NCBI GenBank assembly: GCA_963920575.1
Contig: OY986964.1
Span: 12,150,663-12,214,662 of the forward strand
Reading direction: 5' to 3'
DNA from: Narthecium ossifragum
Lineage: Eukaryota; Streptophyta; Magnoliopsida; Dioscoreales; Nartheciaceae
Length of the DNA: 64,000 nt
In this document: one piece after another, positions 1 to 13,186 of the stretch
Layout of the letters: each line of letters opens with the position of its first letter
How positions within the stretch are numbered: the first letter of the stretch is position 1
Notes under the pieces: model-generated
What the model was told of the DNA's origin: nothing
The model's database searches: none
The model's input: the letters and a program-made list of their open reading frames with translations, nothing else
Program-made: the position numbers and the translations under genes

Positions 1-3000
1 CAAACCTGTGCTATCTTTTGTGGTTGGACACAGAAGCAACTTTAGAAGTTCTAAGATGTGCTTTTCGAGAGGAGAATTTCACAAACCCCAGCAATCCGAT
101 GCAGGATGCGTCTACTTCAAATACGGAAGACCACAGAGATGAGGGGTTTGAAAATGAAAATTTGATGGCACAAAGTGTAACTAAAATAATTACATTTCTT
201 CTTGACCTGGAATCGGATTCGATAAGGTCTTTTGATATAAAAAACAGTGGAGAAGTTTGGCCTTCAAAGAAAGATTTAGGTCATCTTTTCGAGTTTATTA
301 CATTTCTTGTAACAAGTAAGCTCGCCATTATTTCTGGGGCGGTGTTGAAGCATATTCTTGAATATTTGATATCATGTGATATGCTACCACGTGATCCTCT
401 TCAAGTAAAGGAAGCAAGAGAAAAGCAGGCCCTTGCACTTTTGAAGCTGGTGCCGGAGAAAGACTGGAATGCTTCTTATGTGTTGCATCTTTGTGTGGCG
501 GCTGAGTTTCATCAGGTATTCATTTCTTGTAGAACCTTCTTTTCTTCATATGCAACTTTTGATTCTCTTTTGGTAGTAGCAACTAGCAAGGACTAGTGTG
601 CCGGTCTGTGCTGGCCGCCATGCAGCGTGCCGGTAAACTACAGCATGGTGCATGTATCGGCACAGACTTGTGTTGATATGTGTATTAAGCATTGAAGAGC
701 TCCCTTTATTTGCATGGTGTCATGTGCCACTGGCATGGTATTCCTTGTTTAGCAGTTATATATGGTCACCGATCATATAGATTGGTAATTCAGCTGGTTG
801 TCCTGATTTTTCCTTAATTTTGACTACAGGCAGGTGGCTTCATACATACAATTAGAGGCAATTATGTTACTGCCTTGGATAGTTATATGAGGGATTTAAA
901 TGAGCCTTTGCATGCTTTTGCATTTATTCACAATATGTTGGGTTTGCACAATTCAGAGGAATTGTCCTTCCGTTCAGCAGTTTTCTCTCGCATTCCTGCT
1001 CTTGTCAAGCTTAGCAGGTAAAATGGCAGTAAATGTATTTGATGGTAGATATTTCAAGCATGATATTTATTTTCCGTCCCTTTTGGCTTTTACAGGGAGT
1101 GCACTTTTTTCCTAGTAATTGACCATTTTAGAAATGAGAGCCAACAAATTCTTTCAGAGCTTCATTCTCATCCACAAAGCCTTTTCCTTTTCTTGAAGAC
1201 TGTTGTCGATGTCCACCTGTCTGGCACACTCAACTTTTCAGGTGTCGAAGAAAGTGATGCTTTCAAACTTCCATATGGATGGGAAGATTCACCTAGTGAA
1301 CTGGAAGCTTACGTGAAAAGACTTTCTGATTTTCCAAAACTTTTGCATTATAATGAGTTTCACGTAACTGACGAATTGGCAGAGCAGTACCTTGAGGTTA
1401 GCTTTTCCATATCGTATGAGATGGACCTTGAGAAACTATTGTGTGATATGAAGTTTTTATTGTTAGATAATATCATAGTTATTGCATTATAATGCCATTT
1501 TTTCCTGGGAAAATTGTTTTCTGTTGTGTAGTTATAGGACTGTCACTTGCTACCTGTTATTTATTAGCCTGGGGCCAGTAATATTGGCTGCAATATAGGT
1601 AGAAAATATCCAAGAAAATCATCAATTCTATTTACTTGTCGACCTTATTTTTGTTGTGCTCATTTCATAGACTTCTTAATTAGTTTATTGGCCTCACTGA
1701 AATTGGTGAGCAGTTATGAGATGGTCATAACGTTTGTTTGTTATATTGTATTGTGAATGTTACTGATTTGCTCATTTTCGTCAAAGTGCGCACACACCTT
1801 TTGTTTTATGATTTTACTCCAAAGCTCTCTGCATGCAAATGACACCTTTAAAATTCAACACCACCGAAGAGAATTGCCTTTAATTGCTATTGATGCATTG
1901 TTGGTAGAAATCCATCATGACACATTCACATTCTTCTTCTGCTTGTTTTTTTTTTGGTGGTAAGTTCCATCATAGCACTTCTCTTGCAACCATTGTTGTC
2001 TTCTCATTCTTCCTTGAGGACTACTTGAACTTTTTTGTTATTAAATCCCCTTTAGTAATGAGAAATCTCTGTTATTTGAACATACTAGGAAAATTTTGGA
2101 CTACTATGTCCTGTTTGTTTGCCTATAAAAAGACATGCCTTAGTTGTTTTGTAAATGTCAACATTTCAATTAGTATATATTAAACACGAACGATCCTGAA
2201 TATGAATTCATGGCTGTTAGGGTGTCACTTAGAAATGCATTCTACTCCATGCTGATTGGAAAAGCGCAATAAGAAAAGCCACTTGCCAAAAGTTGTCTGA
2301 AAAAGACTTATATCTAGACTTCCAATATGTTGCTTTATCTCGCAATGTGAGCTCATGTCCTAGTTCAAATATTCATGCACAATGATTTATATGCACATGT
2401 ATTTAACAGCAATTTTACATAAATTATGTACATGTAATCTGGCAGTTTTTGATGTGCCATAAAATTCTAAAGATGAATAGATTTAATTTTAATTGATTAA
2501 GAAGCTGTGGTTCCTTTTATTAGAGTCTTGCTTATCCACAGCTCAGTTGTACTCTTTGGATTTTTCTTCTGCTCTTGCTTCAGTAGTAAACCTTCAAATT
2601 GTAAAATCTACTCATCTGTTGTACAGCTATTGTGTCAATATGAACGCAACTCAGTTCTTAAGTTCTTGGAGACTTTTGAGAATTACAGACTTGAGCAATG
2701 CCTGTGTCTCTGTCAAGAATATGAGGTGACAGATGCAGCTGCATTTTTGCTAGAAAAAGTGGGTGATGTTGGTAGTGCTCTAGTACTTCTGACGACTGGA
2801 CTGGAGGAAAAATTTGAATTGCTTGTTGCTGCTGTAGAGAATACACTTTCTGAGATAGCCTCGACTAGTTTCAAGGAGATAGAGATGCTCAATGAAATTC
2901 TAAGAAAGGATGAGGTTTGTAACTTCATTCTCTTCCCTTAGTAGTGAATTTGATCTGATTTTCATGTTGCTGGATGTCAAATAATCCGAGTTGCATGTTG

Positions 3001-6000
3001 TTTCCTGTAGGTTAATGCTGTACGTGATGTGTTACATGCTTCTATTAGCTTATGCCAGAGAAACACAAAGCGTTCAGACGATCGACATGAGTCAGAGTCA
3101 CTTTGGTTTCGGTTACTTGATTCGTAAGTATCTAATAGCTCTATATTGAATATTTAATTTTTTTTCTCTTTTTCAGAAAATTTAGCATCTATGTACATGC
3201 TCTGCTTGTGGAAGAGTGAAAATGTCAATGCAGTTTCCATGTTTATTAGTGGATATGACTGATGCCTTTGATCATTGTTGTGGGTATTCTAAGTCTGCTT
3301 GTAGAAGGGTGAAAAGTGTTGATGCAGTGTCCGAGTCAAGTTCCTTCTATATATCATGTGGACTCTAGTGTTCAGACCCAATATGTGAAAATATCGAGTG
3401 CTAATGCCATCTATGACATCTACTAATTATTAGTTTAAACCCCATCTTTCACATACTCGGATTCATGCACGATCCTGTGGTGCAGACTGCCATATGCAAA
3501 TGTGTAAAGAGTTCAAATACTCTACTGTTCTGAGTAAGGTCAAACTGTGTGAGATAGCAGGATATTGCACAGAATATTAACCTCGCGTCTATAGCATATA
3601 AGTAGGTACCAAGTGTCATATACCTAGATATGTGCTCTAACAAAGATAAGCTATTCTTGTGACATAATTGCAGACGATTGATCTCTCTCACAACAATTCA
3701 ATGTGCTTCAAATCAAGTGATCATGGATGTAGGAGATTTAGATTTTATGCCATTAACACATCACCTCTGCAAAGTGCTATTTGGTTGTTTTCTGTTCATA
3801 CAATTGTGCTACTATTTAAGTGTTTCTTTATGATTACTGTAGGTTTTGCACTTTTCATCTATGCAGGACTTGTAGCTTTAATTTTCTGGTAACCTCGTCT
3901 TCCCCCCCTCATGTACGAACTTGATGTGCCACCATCTTGCATATCATGAAACTATGCAAGGTGCATGGTATTTGGACACTTCATGAGATTGTAAACTTTC
4001 CAAAAGCTGAGAAAAAGGGTGATATTTGACAAGGATTTCTGTGCCGGTGTCACGTGTTATGCCGATTCTTGACTGGTTCGGCAGGTGCTGCTGGCATGGA
4101 CCGGCACGGGGTTTTACTAATCTGACACGGGCATTCGACAATCGGGAGCACATACATTGGGTGTATTAAAAGTTTTTTGGGCAATCAAAATAAAAAAATA
4201 ATTGGTTTTATGAATCAAAATTAAGTAATTCTAAGGAATAATAATATTCTAAAACCGTGCCGTTCTGTGCCACTCATGTCGGCCACCACCAAAGCACGTC
4301 TATGTGCCAGTGCTGACCATAAAGTTGGTGCTAAACTGCTAATAATCCACTGGCAGGAAATTTGCTGTTATGCCTATCCATTCTGACAAACCTTGATATG
4401 TGGGAAGCGTGCAGATCCTAGTAGCTTGAAGCTGGCAGCCAATGTGAGAAAGGGGAACCCACATTAGACAAGGTCAGAGAGAAATTGGGTCCGGTCCGTT
4501 GTCTTTGGGAAAGTGGGTGGGTGTATGTGGGGAGTTGCAATGGCACAAGAAACTTGAGTGTAAATAGAACGAAGAATGGAAGCGTAGTTGTAATATTGCA
4601 GGTAGAAATAATATAATATCAATGCTGAAAGATGTACAAGCTGTTTGTGATTGATTTTTCGTCTCATGTTTCATGTCACTTCCATTAGCACTCATGGATG
4701 CGCATCATCTGGATTATCCTACTGATAATAGAATGTTTTGATGCGGAAGACGATCAGTGAAAAAGTTATATGACAAGAGTTCAAGAATGTTGGCTTGTAG
4801 TTTGCTTTGGTTTTATTAATTCAGTTCCTGGCCTTTTATCAACATCTATGCTGTTGCCATAACAGCATCCCTTTCTGCTACTGTAGCTCAGACTTCAAAG
4901 TTTGGTCAGGCAGCTTACGCTTAGTTATGGGATCAATGTCCTGAATTTCGCACATCCTGACTTGCCTGTCCTTTGCAATGAAAGCTATTAGTTCTCATGT
5001 TGACTGCATTTGTGTCATCTGCAAATTGAGGTATGCCTATAGGATGCTCTGGATTCCAGTAGTTGCATTTCTTGGGCTCCAGCTTAGGTTTTTTGTATGT
5101 ATTGTAATCTGGTTTCGCAAGGTTCGATTTGGCTTTGTTATTAATTTATTGTTTCTGAGGTTTCTAGGTCTTTTGTCGTTCGATATTGTGTTTCTAGACC
5201 ATATTTTTATCTCTTGATTTGATCAATTCTGAGTAAAGTTGTTAGTTTTGGATTCTCCATGGCTTTAAATGTTCAAGCATATATCTTTTCGAAGTTGTCC
5301 TTTTTATTTGTTAGTTGAGCCTATTTTTCGGGCATAAGGGGGCGAAGCTTTCATCTACAAGCTACCAGGTTTGTGCCCTGCATCTACACCTTAAGCCGCG
5401 CTCACTCTTTCACGTCATAGGTGGAGATACAATTTGTTTGCTAAGTTGCTGCTACCAATGCTCGGACTTGTGATCTACACTCTAGAGTGGAGATCACAAG
5501 TCTTATCATTACACGATGCACCCAAGTACTATACTTTTTATAAGTTATTTGCTAGCTCCAATGTGCGAACTGATTACCATTTTGTCTTGTTATGCATCTA
5601 TGATGCTTATTTGATCGTCTGTCACTGATCACGTCTGCCACTGGTATGGCTTTGATGATCCTGATCCTAACCTGATATACAGAGTTGGAAATGTTAACAT
5701 TGTAGACTTTGTCTTGGTATGTTATGTGACAACTGACAAGTATAGTTTATTAGAAGAGACTAATAATATGCACATAAAAAAACCAGCTTTGCAAGTTCAT
5801 AGTTTGTAATATTCAAGTTTAAGATTGCACTGATTATTGATATCCAAGTGCATGTCTTTTTGATTTGTGAAATAGATTTTCTGAGCCATTGAAGAGGTTG
5901 ACTGGTCACAAAGAAATTCCTGAGGGTTGGACCCGTTCAAGCAAAGCATCTACATCTTCTGATAGAAAAGTTGGTGAAGAACAATTGCCTCGGTCAAGGT

Positions 6001-7595
6001 TCTCAAACTTGAAGAAAAATGCTAGTCTTTTGCGAAGATTATTTTCTCAGTTCATAGGAGAGATCATTGAGGGTATGGCTGGGAATATGCCCTTAGCTGC
6101 AATTATGTCTAAGCTTCTTTCAGACAATGGAAGCCAGGAGTTGGGTGATTTCAAGTCCACCATATTGAGAATGCTGGGATCATATGGATATGAAAGAAGA
6201 ATACTGGTATTTTCCTACTTTACAGAATGTTCTATGGATTTCTTGTCTATCATCGATAACTTCTGTCATCAATTTGGATCCTGTAGTTGAGTTCTCCTTT
6301 CTTCAACCCTGATTGAGGGCCATTCCAATAAATATAGGCCCACTATCTTCTTCCTTGCAGCCAACAGTCATTTATGCTGCAATCTATTACATTAGTTCGA
6401 AAATGTTTCAGTGAGCCATCTTCTCACGGCATGATTTTTCATGTTTCTGAAGAATCTCTGGGACCTTTGCCAAGAGAAATTCAGTCTTAGGTTGTTGATG
6501 TTGGGGCTGGCCTTCCAGTTCCTGTTTATGGTTTCCTGTCATGATTTAATTTATTTATTCACATATACTACATTCTATCATTAGTTATAATTTAGGTTCT
6601 GTAATCTTCAACTTCAATGCTTGTTTAGTTTTGACCTTTGCTTCAATATTGGATTCATAAAGCATGCCTGTAGGATTTTTCTGACATCAGCTTTTCTGCT
6701 TTTACTGTTGTAGGACACAGCTAAGACTTTAATTGAGGATGACACGTTTTATATTATGAGCTTGCTAAGGAAGGGAGTTTCTTATGCTTATGCCCCACAT
6801 GATTCTACATGTTGCATATGTGGTTGCTCCCTGAGCAAGAATTCTTCCGATTCTAAAATTCGAGTTTTCAATTGCGGTCATTCAAGTCATCTTCATTGTG
6901 AATCCGAGGAAAATGATCGGTCCAGTAGAATATCGTCAGCAGGATGCCCTATCTGTCTGCCTAAGAAGAACTCACGTGCTAGAAACAAATCCGTTCTTGT
7001 GGGGAATGGATTGGTCATGGATGGCACATCTAGCTCCCAAACGACACACGGGATTTTTAGTCTCCAACATCTTCACGAACCTGATGTGGTAGAGAAATCT
7101 TATGGCCTTCAACAAACGTCTCGGGTATGTACATTTTCATGTGTGTATTGAAGTATATGTCTTACCATAGACTATTGTTCTTCGAGCACTCGTAGTTTGA
7201 ATAATGTGGGTCTTGTTGCTGCAGTTTGAAATCTTAAGTAATCTCCAGAAGGCCCAAAAATCTCTTCAAGTAGATAATCTTCCTCAGCTGAGACTTGCAC
7301 CTCCAGCTATTTATCATGAAAAGGTCCAGAAAGGAGATGCTTCTGCCATGGGCGATGAAAGGAGTAAAGTTCTGGTGAAAAATGAAAAGCCAAATAGACG
7401 CCGGCAAGTAAGAGAAAAAAAACCAAAGGAACCAAAGGGGGGATTAAGCCAGTTCACCTTGCCAACAGATAAAATTAGTATGCATCTGAATCATTGCTTT
7501 CTCTTTGGGCCTTAGTTTCTTTCTTGACTACTACCCAATCTGATTTATCGGAATTGCTTGCAGGGACTGAGAAAAGTAGAAGGATGGTAAAGTGA
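1..7595 (+). CDS. VPS8: VPS8 homologue, CORVET tethering subunit, C-terminal ~800 residues (5' part outside the window)
   Basis: Vacuolar protein sorting-associated protein 8 is the CORVET-specific subunit that tethers endosomal membranes on the way to the vacuole. I read nine exons: 1(3)-515, 830-1017, 1096-1396, 2627-2914, 3011-3123, 5876-6206, 6714-7124, 7225-7477 and 7564-7595. Every junction has GT/AG borders and reading phase is kept throughout, giving about 800 residues. Recognisable plant VPS8 blocks are YLLWLDTEATLEVLRCAF at the start, LHAFAFIHNML, FFLVIDHF and CQYERNSVLKFLETFENYR. The exon at 6714-7124 encodes a RING-H2-like zinc module: CCICGC, then NCGHSSHLHC, then CPIC. The last exon encodes a basic tail ending SRRMVK. 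The N-terminal beta-propeller would lie upstream of the window. No stop or frameshift interrupts the exons, so the gene looks functional. Family assignment is firm; the small last exon is the least certain part. Confidence 0.9.
3124..5875 (+). repeat. 2.75-kb VPS8 intron with degenerate GTGCCGGT-type repeat DNA
   Basis: This is by far the largest intron of the gene part shown. Around 4040-4330 it holds several diverged copies of words such as GTGCCGGT and CCGGCACGG. Related words occur in the first intron at about 598-670 (TGTGCCGGTCTGTG and nearby). They look like remnants of one old dispersed repeat inserted twice in the same gene. The short open frames inside the intron have no recognisable product. 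Confidence 0.45.
6807..6965 (+). other. VPS8: RING-H2-like zinc-binding domain of VPS8
   Basis: Within the seventh exon present here, cysteines and histidines follow a C3H2C3 order: Cys-x2-Cys in CICGC, Cys-x-His-x2-His-x2-Cys in CGHSSHLHC, and Cys-x2-Cys in CPIC. In yeast and animal VPS8 a C-terminal RING contributes to complex assembly with the other class C subunits. The spacer between the second and third ligand groups is serine- and charge-rich and longer than in canonical ubiquitin-ligase RINGs, so ligase activity is not implied. Confidence 0.75.
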
Positions 7596-7599
7596 GATG

Positions 7600-9380
7600 C
7601 AGTTTTGTCCATTCGCAATCTTTGCTAGGTTATACCGGAATTTCGTGTAAATAGTAAGCAATAAAATGATCCTTCTCAGGATGTCTTGGTTGAGTTACTT
7701 AAATTATGTCTTGATTCTGTTGCTATAATTTTCGTTTTCATGGATCTGAATTGTATACGAGACAGTATCTTCAGATGAGGTTGAGTGAGTTTGGCTCTAA
7801 TGATTTTTTTCTTCTTTGTTTAATATCAGAAAACCTGCTAAATTTCCGACGATGTCACAAATATCCTAAAAACATATTTTTCGAAAAGCTTCATGGGGTT
7901 AGTTTAATACAAATATATAGAGTAAATTACTAAATTATATCTGTGTTTTTTAAACTTCCCTCTTATTGCCACGGCAGCTTAGTGATTTTACAATTTAATC
8001 GTCTATTTTTTATGTTCTCTTAAACGGATGAAAGGAGTTATATGATATAACTCTTTATATTTTTAGGGTCGTTTTGTGTTACTGTTTGGAATTTACTAGA
8101 GGTTCTGTGATATTAAGTATATTTTATGCAGTTTTAAGGCATTGACCTTTTTTTCCAAGGTTTTCTGTTTAATGTGTTCAAAATGTTTGTGGTGGAACCT
8201 AGAACTTATATGGTCGGATATATCGTGTGGTCATTGCCATCATTTTCCATTAGGCATCGCAAAAAGCATCAAAGCATTGGTAGCATACATTGAGAGATGT
8301 TATACTAAAATAACAGTCTCTCCACTATATCCTGGGTGCACCTCTATCTGGCATAAATCCCTCTAGCTTTTCTTAACCATCTGATACAAACCACCGTCTT
8401 TTATTCTTTGACTATAAATTTCATATTCAAAATGTCAAGAACGAAACCATTCAAACTAATTTGGAAACTACAGAAATCGTCCAATTTGTTTGAAAAGTTT
8501 CATTTTGGGCTTAGAGATCGGTAGTGGGCTACTGATTGGTTGACACCTATTGGTGTAGCTCACTACCGATTGATTGATCTAGTCCATTGGTAGTTCACTG
8601 CTGATGAATTATAACAAGAATCGGTAATAAGCTATCGATAGGTGGCATATGCATTACACGTCACATGTTCATGTACACAAATCACTGCTCTTTCAATTAA
8701 AACCCATGGAAAATGTACATGTAAATAGGTTTAAGGTACTTAATTTCTTGGAATCAAGAATACTTTCCGGTTTATCAAAAGCTATTGCAAAATTCTTATT
8801 TCGTATATATTCCATAACGCCTGCTTAAGTGTCAAATAGCATAATGCATGCTCTTTTTGTGAATTCTGCCTTGCGCGACAAGGGTCACAGATTTGGTTTT
8901 GGTAGTCTAACACCAAAAAAAAAAAAAACAAAATGTTAAGGCCTCATTTGGTTTTGAAAAAAGTTTTTTATTTTTATTTTCTGTTTTCATTTTCCATTTT
9001 CTGTTTTCATTTTCTGTTTTCATTTTCTGAAAATGAAAATCCGAAAAAGCCTTTGGTTTGAAATGTTGAAAAACTGTTTTTTGAAAATGAAAATATGAAA
9101 ATGCGTTTGGTTTGTAAGTATAATTTTTGTTTTCTACGCATTTAATTTTATAAGCTAGTTATTATTATTTTATATTTATGTAAGAAGGTCATTAATATAT
9201 GAGTTTTGTTTGAATAAGTCAGCAATTAAACACAAAAAACACAGGATACTCCTAAACCTTGATGATACTGTTCTTTCCCATCAATCAGCAATTCTAGTGC
9301 TTTTGAATATATGACACCTAAAAGAATGTGCACTGCTTCAACGACTCATAGTTGATGACTGTATCAACACTGCTTCCCTG
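7600..9380. other. Intergenic DNA with degenerate repeat relics
   Basis: No coding region is recognisable. At 8513-8650 ATCGGTAGTG-type words recur in both orientations (GATCGGTAGTGGGCTAC, CACTACCGATTG, AATCGGTAATAAGC), like a short inverted-repeat element. At 8938-9120 a TTCATTTTC / GAAAATGAAA inverted repeat opens with GGCCTCATTTGGTTT, a common start for plant MITEs. No clean termini or target duplications could be fixed for either. Confidence 0.4.
7660..7665 (+). promoter_or_regulatory. Candidate polyadenylation signal of the VPS8 gene
   Basis: AATAAA lies 65 bases after the VPS8 stop codon in A/T-rich DNA. Plant poly(A) signals are loose, so this is a candidate only. Confidence 0.35.
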
Positions 9381-9486
9381 GTGGTTGTCATACTGTGACA
9401 AGGTTCTTCAGCATCTCAGAGGCACTGTGGCTGTCATACTGTGACAAGGTTCTTCATCATCTCAGAGACAGTGCCTCTGAGATGCA
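9380..9486. repeat. Tandem plus inverted short repeat (hairpin-forming)
   Basis: The phrase GTCATACTGTGACAAGG occurs twice in tandem, about 50 bases apart. The word GCATCTCAGAGGCACT at about 9410 is matched in inverted form by AGTGCCTCTGAGATGC at about 9470, an exact 16-bp stem. Confidence 0.6.
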
Positions 9487-9771
9487 TGTATATGTCCAAA
9501 AACACTACCAACAAAGTAGCATCAATCATGAATCAACCTTGCAAACATCACTGTTAAAAGTCAGAGACCATATTGCTATTTGTTCCCTTCCAAACATTTG
9601 AATTGACAACAAGAACCAATAAACAGCAGAGAGGAAGGCCTTCCAAGAACAGAGGAAGATCAAATGATTTGAAATAGGAACATTGGCATATGTAATCTCA
9701 TCCGAAACTTGGCATGAGAATTGTTCTTTAAACTCGGAATCGAGAAGAACCCAACTGCAAGTGTTCCAGGA

Positions 9772-9950
9772 TTATGGACGTTTAGAGCAATGAGGACACC
9801 GACTGCGCCCAATAGATTGGCAATTGATGCAAGACATTAACTCTCTGGGAGTGCTGCCATCTCCAAGAGACTGAAGAAGATCATCCACCACATTGAAACC
9901 AAAAGACCCTCCTTTTCTAACAAAGCCAACTCCTCTGCATTTTGAGCATG
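9772..9950 (-). pseudogene. Last exon of a small DnaJ-type zinc-finger protein gene
   Basis: Read on the minus strand, the exon has cysteine pairs typical of DnaJ-like CxxCxG zinc-finger proteins of plastids: CSKCRGVG, then CINCQSIG, then CPHC, ending CSKRP-stop. An acceptor-like CAATAG precedes it at 9951-9956; alternatively the coding region runs a few codons further upstream (FQVLSIACSK). The matching N-terminal part lies about 4.8 kb upstream at 14785-14875. The segment expected between them, including the first cysteine pair, is not visible. The DNA between is LTR and Pack-MULE sequence, so the gene is probably broken. Small proteins with a membrane segment and this zinc-finger pattern exist in plants, but I assign no exact orthologue. 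Confidence 0.55.
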
Positions 9951-10614
9951 CTATTGATAGGACTTGAAAAGTGTCGTTCCTTAACAAGTCTACTCAAAAT
10001 TACAAATTTATAATCAAATTACTAACTAACTACTTTAGGGTTAGATAGCAGTGAGTCCGAGTCGAATTCACATGGAATGCGTAGGAAAGTAATTAAACTA
10101 CTAAACTCAATCTAAGTATTCATATCAATAAGTTGGTAAAAGATTCAGAATTAGAATTAAAGCTTAATTACACTTTTGGTACCTGTAAAATTTTGGATAT
10201 ACCACTTTAATATCTCTAGTTTTATAATTACGTTTTTAGTACATATACTATTAAAACCGCTTCGTTTTGATCCGACCGTCTAACGGCGTCATTTTCTCAA
10301 ACGGCAAACCGATCACTTGTCTTGCACGTGACGGGTTTGCCACCTCATCATCATTTCTAATCTCTAATCTCTATTCTCTCTCTCCTCCTCTCTCTTCCGT
10401 GCTCTCTCTCTCTCTCTCTTGGTCACTAGCGATGAACTCGACGGTGGGCGGCGTGATCGCCTGTCGTCGTCTCACGAGGAAAACAGAGAAGTAGAGAGAG
10501 AGATCTTCCATGCAAAACCTGCAACTAAAGTACCCATCTCTCAACCACCTTGATAAAAGCACGTCTATAAAATAAATTTGTCTAAAAACATAAAACTACA
10601 TACTTAAAAGTTCA

Positions 10615-11350
<736 letters not shown>

Positions 11351-12589
11351 CCGGCGATGAAGAGAGAGGGAGGAGAGACAAAGAGAGAGACTAGAGAGAG
11401 AGCACGGAAGAGAGAGGGAGGAGAGAGAGAAGTGAGATTAGAGATGGAGAGATGATGTGGCAAAAGCAATCAGTTAAAATTGACTCAAAACCAGTCAAAA
11501 TTGACTGAAAACACATGAGCGACGGATTGCCGTCAAGTCTGGATAATGGCGTCTAACGGTAGGTATTAAATATGTTACATACATTAAATATAGGTATAAA
11601 AAACGTAATTATAAAACTAGAGGTACTAAAGTGGTATATCCAAAATTTTACAGGTACCAAAAGTGTAAGCCTAGAATTAAACTAACTTTATACTAAGGAT
11701 TGAGAAATACGAGCAAAAGGTACCAGGGAATTCTTAATCAATAACCAAGATTCTACCATGTCTTCCTAAGATCAGGGCACATTAATCACGCTGAGTGGCT
11801 TCCTAATAGTTGATAAGTGAATGGGTAGTTCTTCTTATCACTCAACAAGTTCTGGATAGGATTCCTTGTTGGCAAGAACAATTATCTAAATGTCAGTGAC
11901 CGAGTTACGTTCACTGCTAATGAACCCTCTTATTAGGATGAATTCATCGCAAGTAATAGTACGGATATGGATTTAGGTGTAAGGTCAAGATGGGTTAGCA
12001 TCTTGATGGCCAAATCTACAAAGGTAGGATGTATGAAGGATTAGGGATCGAACGTAATGGGACTAGCACTATACAATCCCTAACCACGAAGAAGATTTCA
12101 TCCGAGATACCATGTGACTAGCATGATCCTCTTATTTGGATGAATCCAATCCAAGCCCTAGCACACACAAGCTCCGGAATCAAGTGCAAATAAGAACAAT
12201 CCATAAATCCAGCAAGAAATTGACACTAAGGTATGAAAGAAATAGCAATCAATCCATATAAGCCAAACAATAATGTATACAAGTCCTAGATCTAAGAAAT
12301 CCCTAATGAAAACCCTAATTACATCATAAGAATCCCATGGTAAAAAGGTTAGCTACACATCTTTAGGAAGGAGATCCGTCGATGAAGGTTATCGGCACGC
12401 TCCACCCATGGATCTTCCCCCAAAAATCTAACCTAACTTATGTAAAAGAAGGAAGAAAAAGAACCAAGAAGGCACAGCCAAAAGGCCAAGGAAGAGCCCC
12501 CCCAAAAAAAAACCTAAAAGATGCCTATTTATAGCCTTAAGTGTCTCCATCCTCGGATTAGATCTAAACCGTTGATTTTCTTCACTGCG

Positions 12590-12812
12590 AAGGTAGGATC
12601 GATCCCTCCAGGGGTGTAGGATCGATCCTTTACATCAAAATCTTCAATTTTTGACTACGCCCGAGTCGGATCGATCCTACCAGGGGTGTCGGATCGATCC
12701 TACTCAGTAGGATCGATAGTAGGATCGATCCTACTGTGAACAGATGAAAAGTATGTGTTATGTCAGGTTCCTGCATAAACGGATCGATCTTCTATGGGTG
12801 TGGGATCGATCT
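12590..12812. repeat. GGATCGATCC palindrome array in D-family LTR
   Basis: Copies of GGATCGATCC and close variants occur about every 20-40 bases, e.g. GTAGGATCGATCCTTT, GTCGGATCGATCCTACC and GTAGGATCGATCCTAC. The array lies directly upstream (minus strand) of the TATA box at 12524-12534. Confidence 0.75.
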
Positions 12813-13186
12813 AACTTTCCAGAGTATCTACTGTTTTGCCATCCAGACTGCGCCATCGGTACTAAAATTGCCGTAACTTCCTTTAGAAAACTCGGAATCA
12901 CGAACCGTAAAATTCTCCCGAAACTAGACATCACGAGCTTTCTAACTATATATGGCGCATCATCTGATTCTTTCTAAGCAGGTACAGTTTAATTTTCAAA
13001 GATGGCCCACCTTTTCTCCTTTGACTTCGCAGGTTCTTTATTTGTTCGTTTTAGCACCAAACATGATCTAATCTTCATTGAAGGCTCTTATACCTGAAAT
13101 ACATCATAGACTATCAAAATAGCATTGCTCGGAGACTAACAAGATCTCGTTAAACGGGTGATTTGTGCACTTTTCACGTCTTATCA

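Noticed and set aside
18..596. Stand-alone 192-residue protein at the window start
   Set aside because: It is the first visible VPS8 exon plus intron read-through; the frame is open upstream to the window edge and a GT donor lies at 516.
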